A stretch of DNA of 36,171 bases from an uncultured Bacteroides sp. (GCA_937890825.1 CALADS010000057.1:1-36171), one strand, 5' to 3'; counted from the first letter of the stretch, positions 1 to 7,144 are shown. Notes: generated by a model from the sequence alone, not told the origin. Made by a program: numbers and translations.

Positions 1-52
1 AGTTTTATGATATTCTGTGAAAGTATAAGTTCGAGAGCCTGTCTCTCCGCTG

Positions 53-94
53 AAAAAGGTGTAAATCAAGCAGTTGCAAGATTTACACCTTTTT
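53..94 (+). terminator. Rho-independent terminator
   Basis: A perfect 15-bp inverted repeat (53-67 pairs with 80-94) encloses a 12-base loop. The right arm ends in a T run extending to 96, and the left arm begins with an A run, so it could work in both directions. It probably ends a gene lying left of the window, since no convincing coding sequence precedes it here. Confidence 0.8.
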
Positions 95-163
95 TTATAC
101 CCTTTAAAAGAAATTAGTCTAACTTTACAACGAAAAACATCAACTTAAAACCATTGATAAATT

Positions 164-292
164 ATGTTATTTGTTATCATTTCACTATGTTTGATACCCA
201 TCGCTTGTATGATAAAAAATAAGAAATTGAAATATACTCTATTTGTATGTTCTATTCTTATTTCTATACTAAGTATGTTTTTAGAAAGATAA
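164..292 (+). CDS. Possible small two-helix membrane peptide (42 aa)
   Basis: An ATG-started frame of 42 codons in otherwise empty DNA. The product has two hydrophobic stretches (residues about 2-16 and 25-40) separated by a lysine-rich turn (K18, K20, K21, K23), which is the pattern of a small hairpin membrane peptide. I do not recognise it. There is no ribosome-binding site, which is usual for this group, and no clear TAnnTTTG promoter box upstream. It lies about 70 bases after the terminator at 53-94, so it would need its own promoter. AT-rich DNA can produce hydrophobic frames by chance, so this is only a candidate. Confidence 0.3.
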   Translation: MLFVIISLCLIPIACMIKNKKLKYTLFVCSILISILSMFLER

Positions 293-385
293 TGAGCTTA
301 TAATAAGAAATATTCAGTTAATATTCCTAAAAAAACGGTACCTATTTTTTGATTACTATTGCCCATCTCTGTCCCCTAAGTACCG

Positions 386-439
386 AACATTTTGCTGATT
401 CCGACAAAAACAGGCGAAAACATTTTGCTGATTCCGACA
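386..439. repeat. Two 21-bp direct repeats, 33 bp apart
   Basis: The sequence AACATTTTGCTGATTCCGACA occurs in two perfect copies apart from its extreme ends (386-406 and 419-439), with start-to-start spacing of exactly 33 bp, about three helical turns. The only flanking candidate genes are a possible small peptide on the left and the convergent 3' end of the barrel gene on the right. The spacing suits a tandem regulator site, but no promoter box clearly belongs to it. It could also be a fragment of a dispersed repeat family. Confidence 0.8.
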
Positions 440-514
440 TACGATGTTTTCTTATACTATATAAAGAAGGAATTTTCGACGTAAAAACCCAATCTTGCAC
501 TACTCACTAATTCT

Positions 515-2560
515 TCACTTCATGATACCATTATCCGTATCGCGAAGATGTATCTTCTTTTCTGCAGACTTGTACTTGCTGCCTCGACTCAAACGCCAAG
601 AGAGGGTCAGTGACAGTTGGTTGCCCCGATCCTTAGAGTAGCCCACTGTATGCTTGTAGAGATTGCGGTTCAGCAGTTCGTTCTCGTACGACTTATAACT
701 GCCAGCAAAGGGATTGGACCATGACAAGGAAAATTGCCAGTCCTTCCAACTGTATGATGCCCTCAGAAGCGAATAAGCTCCGTTGAAGCCTTTCGATTCT
801 CCTTCCAGAAACCGATAGCCGTTGTCAATATATCCTTGCAGTGTAAAGTGGCCGAGGTAAGCCGTGATGCTGCCCATATAGAACCAGGCGGTATAGAAGT
901 GGCTATAATCATGCCCGTAATTAAAGCATCTCAGCATTCCCCCATTGGCAGCAATTTGAAGTTTTTCGGGCAAGAGCCAATAACCAACGTATGCCATGAC
1001 ATTCAAGGCATCTATCTCCTTTTGATTTATCTGGGTATAGATGAATCGGTTCTCTTCGGTCCGCTCATAATGGGCCATGTTCGTTTTGAGGCATTGTTTG
1101 TAATAGCCTTCAACGAAAGTCTGCAAGCGATTGGTGTTGTACGACAACCGTAACCGATGATCCATATCATGAGAAGGTTTTAAATCGGGATTGCCTACAG
1201 TCCATTCCATGCTATTGACACGAATGGCGGCATCACTCGTCATGGCAATGCGCGATACCTTATCCCACAACTGATAGGTATAACTTACCTGCATGGCATT
1301 ATTCATGGCATATGCCAGAGACGCCTTGGGGCGGAAAGTCCAGAAATTATATTGATGACCGCCCTGCATGTAATGGATGTAGCTTAGGCCTGCTCCCAAC
1401 GTGTAACGCAGTTGTCGGATGGCTCCCTTGATTTCTCCAAAGGCATATACTCTATGATTGCTTGTCCGGGTCAAGGCAGAAACATCACCCGAATAGTCGT
1501 TCTTGGTGTATTTGTAGCTATAATCCATACCGGCAGAGAGTGTGAAAGGCCTCAACCGGTTCTCATAGATTACCTCTGTAAGCAAAGAAGCCGTCTGGCC
1601 GTCTACATCGTATCGGTAAGGTGTTCCTTCATCATAGTAGCTGCCAGTCTGTGTGGATATATAGGTACCCACTGCATTGGCGGTGACAGACTGACTTGAA
1701 GTGAGCCGACGGTAGAAGTAAACATCCCATACCGGCGAATAGCTTTTGTTGTCATCCCGGCTGGTAGCCCTGTATCGGCGAGTACCGTCCACTATATCCT
1801 TTATGTCGTAGTTGTCCGGTGTATTTGTAAACGCCCCGCACAACGAGGCTTGAAAAACCGTGGACGTGGAGTCGGCCCAATTATAGGATAACTTTACTTG
1901 CTGTGCCGTTGATTTTCTAAGCGACTCAACATCGTTTCGTTCGATGGTATAGATGCGTCCATCGGTCAAGGTATATGCTGCCCGCTGCATACTCTTGGCA
2001 CCTCGGGTCTTATACCCGTCCATATCGTACGACAAGAACCATTCGCTCTTGCCCCTGTTCCATTTCCCGTATATCATACCATCGGCTTGCCGGCTGGTAA
2101 GTGCCGAAGTGAGGTCTGTACCGACTGTATAGCCACTCGCGCGCCGGCGCGTCACCACATCAATGACATAGGCAATGTCCTCGCCGTAGCGGACACCCGG
2201 ATTATTTATAAAGTCAATCTTCACAATATCCTTTGGATTCAGGGCAATCATTTCTTGCTGGCTTACTACAATACCATTGACTCTAAGCTGAACCCCTCCC
2301 CTGTTGTCGATGGCTGTAACCGAATGAGCCACAGGGTCTACGCGCAGATTGGCGAGTGAGAGTTTCTCCAGCATACTGTAGGCATTGTTCGAAGCCTGCT
2401 TTTGAGCATCGGTCGGGTAGATAAGCATACCGTCGGACTTGCTTACCACCTTGGCAGCTTCTACGATAACTTCGCTGAGTGTGATGCTTTTTTCCGCCTC
2501 CTGCGCACAGACATGGCCTATGAAAAAAAGAATCATGTAAAGTGTAATCAATCGTTTCAT
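515..2560 (-). CDS. TonB-receptor-like outer-membrane beta-barrel protein (OMP_b-brl_3 type)
   Basis: A 681-residue outer-membrane protein. It starts with a type I signal peptide (cleavage likely after the Val-Cys-Ala at 17-19). Residues about 25-135 look like a TonB-receptor plug, with the typical segment around GGVQLRVNG and a DIVKIDFINNPGVRYG motif. The rest is alternating aromatic/polar beta-strand sequence of a large barrel. The C-terminus ends in a DTDNGIMK-type tail, common in the OMP_b-brl_3 family. It lacks the N-terminal CarboxypepD_reg-like domain many relatives carry and has no SusD partner, so polysaccharide import cannot be claimed; the ligand is unknown. The upstream gene is a membrane-bound winged-helix regulator, and the 113-bp gap between them holds a four-repeat operator and a -7 box, so this gene is the most likely target of that regulator. 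Confidence 0.85.
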   Translation of the reverse strand: MKRLITLYMILFFIGHVCAQEAEKSITLSEVIVEAAKVVSKSDGMLIYPTDAQKQASNNAYSMLEKLSLANLRVDPVAHSVTAIDNRGGVQLRVNGIVVSQQEMIALNPKDIVKIDFINNPGVRYGEDIAYVIDVVTRRRASGYTVGTDLTSALTSRQADGMIYGKWNRGKSEWFLSYDMDGYKTRGAKSMQRAAYTLTDGRIYTIERNDVESLRKSTAQQVKLSYNWADSTSTVFQASLCGAFTNTPDNYDIKDIVDGTRRYRATSRDDNKSYSPVWDVYFYRRLTSSQSVTANAVGTYISTQTGSYYDEGTPYRYDVDGQTASLLTEVIYENRLRPFTLSAGMDYSYKYTKNDYSGDVSALTRTSNHRVYAFGEIKGAIRQLRYTLGAGLSYIHYMQGGHQYNFWTFRPKASLAYAMNNAMQVSYTYQLWDKVSRIAMTSDAAIRVNSMEWTVGNPDLKPSHDMDHRLRLSYNTNRLQTFVEGYYKQCLKTNMAHYERTEENRFIYTQINQKEIDALNVMAYVGYWLLPEKLQIAANGGMLRCFNYGHDYSHFYTAWFYMGSITAYLGHFTLQGYIDNGYRFLEGESKGFNGAYSLLRASYSWKDWQFSLSWSNPFAGSYKSYENELLNRNLYKHTVGYSKDRGNQLSLTLSWRLSRGSKYKSAEKKIHLRDTDNGIMK

Positions 2561-2585
2561 CTTGCACTGATTTTAAATGACAGTG

Positions 2586-2593
2586 CAAATGTA
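2586..2593 (-). promoter_or_regulatory. Promoter -7 box for the barrel gene
   Basis: On the minus strand this reads TACATTTG, a full match to the Bacteroides -7 consensus TAnnTTTG, 25 bases before the ATG at 2560. No TTTG lies at the expected -33 distance; instead the four-repeat array begins there. This is what is expected of an activator-dependent promoter. Confidence 0.65.
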
Positions 2594-2620
2594 TATCCCT
2601 ATACCCAAACGGAGTCTGTA

Positions 2621-2664
2621 TTTGTCTGACAACTGACCGACAACTCCCTGACATTTCCCTGACA
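2621..2664 (-). promoter_or_regulatory. Operator-like array of four 11-bp direct repeats
   Basis: Four head-to-tail 11-bp units (2654-2664, 2643-2653, 2632-2642, 2621-2631). On the minus strand each begins TGTC: TGTCAGGGAAA, TGTCAGGGAGT, TGTCGGTCAGT, TGTCAGACAAA. The 11-bp phase and TGTC core resemble the tandem sites bound by OmpR/PhoB-type winged helices. The array covers roughly -38 to -81 relative to a start site predicted from the -7 box at 2586-2593. It sits between the winged-helix regulator gene, whose stop is at 2674, and the barrel gene, so that regulator is the natural candidate to bind it. Confidence 0.7.
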
Positions 2665-2673
2665 AAGCCCTAT

Positions 2674-3372
2674 CTATCTGGGCCTCAAGCTATAACTTTT
2701 ACCTCTATCTGATTCTATCTTCAACGTGCTATGCGATTCTATGATGGGCTTTATGCGTCTGATCAGCGTGTACAGCGTATCGCTGGCATCGGGTTTCTTG
2801 GGCCATAGCCGACTGCAAATCTCCTGTTTCGACAGGGTATGTGTATCGGTCGTTATAAACATTTCGAGCAGGGAATGCTGCATGGGGGTAAGGTGTATCT
2901 GCTCGCCCGAAAGCGTGAAGAACCGTCTGTCATGAAATACGATGCCTCCATACGACCAACCCTGCGCCGCCAGCTCCGGCTTGCTTCTTTTCGTGTACCA
3001 CAAGCTGCCCAATAGCCACAGCACTCCAGCCAACAGAATTGAAGCGGAAGCCCTCTGGTCGGACATCCTGAATATGGCCGCAAAGCCGCAGTTAGACTCT
3101 GCCACCAGTTTCGTTTCCCACCGTCCATCCTTTCTTACGGTGCGCATCGCAATGCCTGCCGTGTCTTTCAATGCGGCAATGGTGAGGCAGTTACGATAAC
3201 AGCGAATGGTATCTGCTGTCACCACATCATCGGGCATGGTTGTAAGCACTTGCTTCAATGCACGGTTCACGTCTTGGGTTATTCTGCTTTCTGTTCTGCA
3301 ATAGCTGCTCATGCCGGCACACAAGGCACAGCACATCAGAAAGCAGAACACTACGTATGGAAGGGTTTTCAT
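2674..3372 (-). CDS. Membrane-spanning winged-helix transcriptional regulator (ToxR-like architecture)
   Basis: A 232-residue one-component regulator. Residues 5-20 form an N-terminal hydrophobic segment; about 25-108 would lie in the periplasm and contain five cysteines (C25, C58, C62, C95 and neighbours) that could form disulfides; 110-126 is a transmembrane helix followed by basic residues (KRSK). The cytoplasmic part, 142-231, matches the OmpR/PhoB C-terminal winged helix, including LTPMQHSLLEMF and LSKQEICSRLWP, the C-terminal-like recognition helix TLYTLIRRIKPII and a final beta wing. There is no receiver domain and no partner kinase. Topology resembles ToxR/CadC but with the DNA-binding domain at the C-terminus. 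It has its own -7 box at 3397-3404. Its likely target is the array at 2621-2664. Function is inferred from architecture; the signal is unknown. Confidence 0.75.
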   Translation of the reverse strand: MKTLPYVVFCFLMCCALCAGMSSYCRTESRITQDVNRALKQVLTTMPDDVVTADTIRCYRNCLTIAALKDTAGIAMRTVRKDGRWETKLVAESNCGFAAIFRMSDQRASASILLAGVLWLLGSLWYTKRSKPELAAQGWSYGGIVFHDRRFFTLSGEQIHLTPMQHSLLEMFITTDTHTLSKQEICSRLWPKKPDASDTLYTLIRRIKPIIESHSTLKIESDRGKSYSLRPR

Positions 3373-3396
3373 AGCTATACAAATTATTTACTTCTG

Positions 3397-3427
3397 CAAA
3401 AGTAGACAAATCGGACGAATTTGCCAA
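3397..3427 (-). promoter_or_regulatory. Promoter of the membrane winged-helix regulator
   Basis: The minus strand has TACTTTTG (3397-3404), matching TAnnTTTG, and TTGG at 3424-3427 with a 19-bp spacer, close to the -33 TTTG. The start codon at 3372 follows about 24 bases later. The regulator can therefore be expressed apart from the lipoprotein genes, although no terminator separates them. Confidence 0.5.
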
Positions 3428-3445
3428 CTATTATCCGCAGTCTGG

Positions 3446-5173
3446 CTACGGGTGCGCTTTGAAATAAGATTCCCAAGCCTCTTGCTCTAATCCCAACGTA
3501 CAGAGTTGGATAATCTGAAGAGAAAAATCGCCCGGATTACTGCTCTCCATGAAGACTCCATGGGGCATGTAGCGCACTGCTTTCTCTAATATGCCGGCCT
3601 GGGTCTGAAAACGGTCTAAGTAGGGATATTCTCCTTGAGCATCCAGTTCCTTGTCGTTATTGTCGGTGATATAGATATGCGTCACCTCCCCTTTCTCATC
3701 AAACTTAGCCCCCCAGATATTGATGGCATGCATATAGCCGCCTTTATACAAAAGGGTGCATCCGAGAGACTTCCGGCTGCTGAAAGCTTGTTTCAGCGTG
3801 ACGGTGAAGGTGCTGGTATGCACCATAGGTATGCGGGAGGATACGACAGCATATTCCCCCAGAACATCCTTAAAGAAGCCATGCTCCGCATCAGGCAAAG
3901 CCCAATCTACAGCACATCCCGTAAAGAACCAGTTCAAGGCATCGTACACCTGTCCACCATCGTTGGGGAAGGCCTTCTTGTAGTACAGGAACACTTCGCA
4001 TTGCGCTGCGTTGAGGTATTCCTTCGGTCCGGCATAGCCGAAACGGTCTACATAGTCCTGGTTTTGCTCCAACCACCAGTAAATCATGTTCGAGGCTGCA
4101 GCTGCCCAGCACATCTCTGAATCTCCCTGTGGCGGATATGTAGGGGTCACCTTGTTGCAATCATACCAGCCATAACCTTTTTTCCACTTTAACCCCAGCG
4201 TAGAGTAATGTTTACCATCTTTCGGCACATCAAAGGCATAGCCCCACTGGTCGGTGCCGGGAATATCTTTCAGACCATAAGTCCACACCGTCTTATTGGC
4301 CCAATCGTCCACCGGCTGTTTCTTGTCCAACTTGAGTTTCAAGGTAAGTTGCTGTCCGGACATCAATGCATGAAAAGGCTCACCACCCTCCAATTGTGCG
4401 GGAGCCCGATAAGTAAAGGTTTCACCGCCTACGACGATTTCTATCCATCCCTGCTGCCGCCAGGCATCGCGGATGATCTGCGGGGGAAGTACCGCGTAAA
4501 ACACTGTTTCGCGGACACGATGAAAGAAGATATCCTCGGCAGGCATCGGCTCGTCTGCCTCTAGCAAGGCACCGCTAGAGGCGTCGACTCTTACACTGGG
4601 ACAAGCATGCACGCGCACGGTGGCCTGTGCCAACTGCTCGGCCGAAAAAGTGTGCCCACTGGACAGACTGAGTTCTACCAGACTGAGCCGATGCTGAAAA
4701 GAAAGAACTACCGGATTTCCCTTATCCACTTCCACAGAAGCCACCAGCAAATCAGAGGCAGCAAATTGTGCAGGTTGGCGCTGGTCTGTTGCCACGGAAT
4801 GAGTAAAGATATCCGACTCTGAAGCAGGCTGCGCAGGATAAAAGGCAGTGAAGTGCGCACGCTGACTCCCTATTTCCGTCCAGGTAAGTGCCGGTGTCCA
4901 CCCACCAGAAGCCAGTTGCAGGGTATAGGCCTTCTGTCCGGACCGGTACCCATCTTGCGGAGTAACCTGTAAAGAAATCTGGTCGCCGGGCTGGAACTGC
5001 TCGTTCCCTTTATCACCCACTTGCATCCGCGTGGCTCCCAAGGGGGAAATGGAGGCCGAAATCTGTAGCGTGTCTTCATTCAAACCGGCCCACTCTTCTT
5101 CCTGAGTGCAGCTGTACACTAATAGGGCCAGTGCCAAGTGCCCACAGAAAGCACATAGAATATTTAGTTTCAT
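3446..5173 (-). CDS. Surface lipoprotein: fimbrillin-like N-terminus fused to an IdeS/Mac-like cysteine endopeptidase domain
   Basis: A 575-residue lipoprotein. The signal peptide ends at a lipobox with Cys22, followed by TQEEE; an acidic run right after the lipid cysteine is known in Bacteroidetes as a surface-export signal. Residues about 30-285 resemble the fimbrillin/Mfa-like family (FQPGD, FTAFYPAQ, LSFQHRLSLVELSL, FYAVLPPQ). Residues about 295-575 resemble the IdeS/Mac (peptidase C66) fold: GWYDCNK (335-341), then MCWAAAASNMIYWW with candidate nucleophile Cys355, MHAINIWGA with His482, and YITDNND with Asp504. As I recall IdeS, the same order Lys-Cys-His-Asp forms its active site, with Lys341 here in the oxyanion position. 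IdeS cleaves IgG; the substrate here is unknown and need not be IgG. It lies 19 bp after the fimbrillin-like gene, so the two are probably co-transcribed. Confidence 0.75.
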   Translation of the reverse strand: MKLNILCAFCGHLALALLVYSCTQEEEWAGLNEDTLQISASISPLGATRMQVGDKGNEQFQPGDQISLQVTPQDGYRSGQKAYTLQLASGGWTPALTWTEIGSQRAHFTAFYPAQPASESDIFTHSVATDQRQPAQFAASDLLVASVEVDKGNPVVLSFQHRLSLVELSLSSGHTFSAEQLAQATVRVHACPSVRVDASSGALLEADEPMPAEDIFFHRVRETVFYAVLPPQIIRDAWRQQGWIEIVVGGETFTYRAPAQLEGGEPFHALMSGQQLTLKLKLDKKQPVDDWANKTVWTYGLKDIPGTDQWGYAFDVPKDGKHYSTLGLKWKKGYGWYDCNKVTPTYPPQGDSEMCWAAAASNMIYWWLEQNQDYVDRFGYAGPKEYLNAAQCEVFLYYKKAFPNDGGQVYDALNWFFTGCAVDWALPDAEHGFFKDVLGEYAVVSSRIPMVHTSTFTVTLKQAFSSRKSLGCTLLYKGGYMHAINIWGAKFDEKGEVTHIYITDNNDKELDAQGEYPYLDRFQTQAGILEKAVRYMPHGVFMESSNPGDFSLQIIQLCTLGLEQEAWESYFKAHP

Positions 5174-5192
5174 CTTCGTTCAGTTCAGTCTA

Positions 5193-6089
5193 TTATAGAA
5201 TAATTTCTCCGTTGGCCTCACCCTGGTTTTCCCACGGACCGATGCCTTGACCAGTAATGGTAAAAGAACTTTTACTTACCTTCACCGCCAACGTAAATGC
5301 CTTGCCGCTTTCCAGCGTAGTCAGTGGCGAATCGCCTACCTTCAACTCGCTCAATTTGAAGCGTTGCGTACGATTGCCCAGCGTTATCTGCATCTCCATA
5401 CGGCCCACAGCCTGTGGAGGCAGAATAAAATCAGCCACGGCTCCATTGGCAACTGTTTCGGAATGTGTACCGACAGCTTCCTTCACCGTAGCCGTCAGCA
5501 GATTTATCCGGGCTTGAGGCAGAAAACGGCCTATCGATATACGGGCTTTCACCAAGTCGCCTTCCATCACAGTGGTGCCGTCGGCCTGCAGCCGTACGAT
5601 GAATTTATGCATCAAATGGGTGAACCGAAGCGGCACCTGCGTAGTATGCCCCTCTTGTACCGCTACAGGGGCAGCGGCCAGAAAATCAGCGGTAGAAGTA
5701 GACTGGGCAGTAACATCCCAACTGAAATCCTCCGGATTGGAGACCGATACGGCAGGATAGCAGGCCGATACTTTCAACGCCTGTCCGTCGGCATTCAGTT
5801 GCACATCGTCCCAATAATACGTTTGTCCGTAGGTGTACGAAAAGTCCTTCAGGTACCGACCATCTTTATGCGCAAAGAAGAGGGTGTTCACATCGCCGTT
5901 AGTAAACTGACCACTTCCGCTGGCGTCGAGCTGCGGAGCGCGGGAAAGAGAGATTCCTTGAATAGAAGAGTCCAGCACAAACGGCTGATTATCCGGCATT
6001 GTGTCGTCCGAACTGCTACAAGCTGCCAAACCGCACAAGCTGAGCCCCAAAGCGATATAGGCACCCTTAATGGTATTCATTTTCATCAT
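5193..6089 (-). CDS. Fimbrillin family lipoprotein
   Basis: A 298-residue lipoprotein of the Mfa-like/fimbrillin superfamily. The signal peptide ends in LAAC with Cys24, followed by SSSDD, an acidic surface-export type motif. Family features include the central LRFTHLMHKFIVRL segment, the FILPPQ motif and the late KLSELKVGDSPLTTLESGKAFTL-type strands. Such proteins form pilus subunits or stand-alone surface proteins. The ATG at 6089 (or 6086) is preferred: an upstream in-frame TTG at 6119 overlaps the promoter -7 box at 6117-6124 and would not be transcribed. No chaperone, anchor or other pilus assembly genes are nearby, so pilus formation is uncertain. It leads the operon with the protease-fused lipoprotein. 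Confidence 0.8.
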   Translation of the reverse strand: MMKMNTIKGAYIALGLSLCGLAACSSSDDTMPDNQPFVLDSSIQGISLSRAPQLDASGSGQFTNGDVNTLFFAHKDGRYLKDFSYTYGQTYYWDDVQLNADGQALKVSACYPAVSVSNPEDFSWDVTAQSTSTADFLAAAPVAVQEGHTTQVPLRFTHLMHKFIVRLQADGTTVMEGDLVKARISIGRFLPQARINLLTATVKEAVGTHSETVANGAVADFILPPQAVGRMEMQITLGNRTQRFKLSELKVGDSPLTTLESGKAFTLAVKVSKSSFTITGQGIGPWENQGEANGEIIL

Positions 6090-6116
6090 GTATGGATTGA
6101 TATTTGTTTCCGGCCG

Positions 6117-6124
6117 CAAAAATA
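6117..6124 (-). promoter_or_regulatory. Promoter -7 box for the fimbrillin/protease operon
   Basis: The minus strand reads TATTTTTG, a match to TAnnTTTG, 28 bases before the ATG at 6089. No clear -33 TTTG is visible. The box lies within 130 bp of a divergent promoter for the radical SAM gene. Confidence 0.5.
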
Positions 6125-6154
6125 AGCATATCCGAGGGAATTGGTATAGACTCG

Positions 6155-6186
6155 TTTCGAATTAATAACAAAAAATCGTATATTTG
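6155..6186 (+). promoter_or_regulatory. Promoter of the radical SAM gene
   Basis: TTTC at 6155-6158 (near TTTG) and TATATTTG at 6179-6186 (full match to TAnnTTTG) are separated by 20 bp, close to the usual Bacteroides spacing. The ATG at 6218 follows 32 bases later. Confidence 0.65.
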
Positions 6187-6217
6187 TTGCACCATAGAAA
6201 ACTAGAACCCCGAAAAC

Positions 6218-7057
6218 ATGATTACCCGATGCTATCTTGAAATTACCAATATCTGCAACCTAAACTGTGTGTTCTGCCCCAAGACGAAGCGGAAAAAGCA
6301 CAGCCTCTCGCTGGAAGAGTATCACACCCTGACGGACAAACTCATAGGAAACATCAAGTTCCTGTATTTCCACCTCATGGGCGAACCTTTTCTGCACCCG
6401 CTGCTGCCCGACTTTATACGCATAGCCCGAGAAAAAGGGTTCATTCCGATACTCACCACCAACGGCACGCTGCTGACACAACGTCCGGAAATGCTGGATG
6501 CACTGCCGCATAAGATACAAATCTCGCTGCACTCGCATGAGGGGAATGCACAGAATCACCTGGAAGATTACATCGGCCACACACTGCAATTTGCCCGCGA
6601 GGCTGCCAGACGAGGATGCATCGTGGTGCTGAGGCTATGGAACGAAGGAGGATATAACCAACGGAACGATGCCATCCTGCAACAGATAGCACAGCAGTTG
6701 CCACCACCTTGGACGGAAAGAAAAGACGGATGGAAACTGGCTGACCATCTGTATATAGAAAAGGATGAAATGTTTGAATGGCCCGACAGTGAACGGCAAA
6801 AATTGAAGGAAGAAGGCGTGTTCTGCTATGCTCTGCGTAATCAGATAGGTGTGCTGGCCGACGGCACGGTGGTGCCCTGCTGCCTGGACCATGCCGGCGA
6901 ACTGAATCTGGGGAATTTGTTTCAGCAGCCGCTAAAGGATATATTGGATGCTCCCCGCGCCCAGGCCATCTACCAAGGGTTTACCCACCACGCTGCCTTG
7001 GAACCACTGTGTCAGCGATGCGGCTATGCGGCCCTATCTAAACAATACAGAAAATAA
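6218..7057 (+). CDS. Radical SAM/SPASM-domain protein
   Basis: A 279-residue radical S-adenosylmethionine enzyme. The CxxxCxxC iron-sulfur motif is at Cys13, Cys17 and Cys20, followed by a GEP motif (55-57) and an ILTTNGTLL strand (78-86), both typical of SAM binding in this superfamily. The C-terminal part carries Cys203, the DGTVVPCC element (Cys221, Cys222) and CQRC (Cys265, Cys268), which matches a short SPASM auxiliary-cluster domain. Such enzymes often modify peptides or proteins, but no precursor-like small gene was found in the flanking 200 bp, so the substrate is unknown. It is transcribed divergently from the fimbrillin/protease operon. Confidence 0.85.
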   Translation: MITRCYLEITNICNLNCVFCPKTKRKKHSLSLEEYHTLTDKLIGNIKFLYFHLMGEPFLHPLLPDFIRIAREKGFIPILTTNGTLLTQRPEMLDALPHKIQISLHSHEGNAQNHLEDYIGHTLQFAREAARRGCIVVLRLWNEGGYNQRNDAILQQIAQQLPPPWTERKDGWKLADHLYIEKDEMFEWPDSERQKLKEEGVFCYALRNQIGVLADGTVVPCCLDHAGELNLGNLFQQPLKDILDAPRAQAIYQGFTHHAALEPLCQRCGYAALSKQYRK

Positions 7058-7116
7058 GTCGTCAACCCAAGCTACCACCGGCTAAATCAATCCGGGGCTT
7101 CTCCATGTCTATACAC

Positions 7117-7144
7117 TAGGAGTTGGTTAGGAGTTGGTTAGGAG
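7117..7144. repeat. Short tandem repeat, 11-bp unit, about 2.5 copies
   Basis: TAGGAGTTGGT occurs at 7117-7127 and 7128-7138 followed by TAGGAG at 7139-7144. It lies between two convergent genes with no promoter box close by. It looks like a small minisatellite rather than an operator. Confidence 0.8.

Noticed and set aside
2621..2664. A genuine Pho box controlling phosphate uptake, given the porin O/P-type gene in the window
   Set aside because: The porin gene at 14933 is 12 kb away and shows no such repeats; the array lies beside its own winged-helix regulator instead.
5193..6089. A complete fimbrial operon
   Set aside because: No anchor, tip or assembly subunit genes accompany the two fimbrillin-like proteins, and one is fused to a protease domain.
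5247..6125. 292-codon open frame on the plus strand opposite the fimbrillin-like gene
   Set aside because: Translation is rich in Arg, His and Gln without any domain, while the minus-strand product has signal peptide, lipobox and family motifs.
7117..7144. CRISPR array
   Set aside because: The units are 11 bp and directly abutting, with no spacers and no cas genes in the window.
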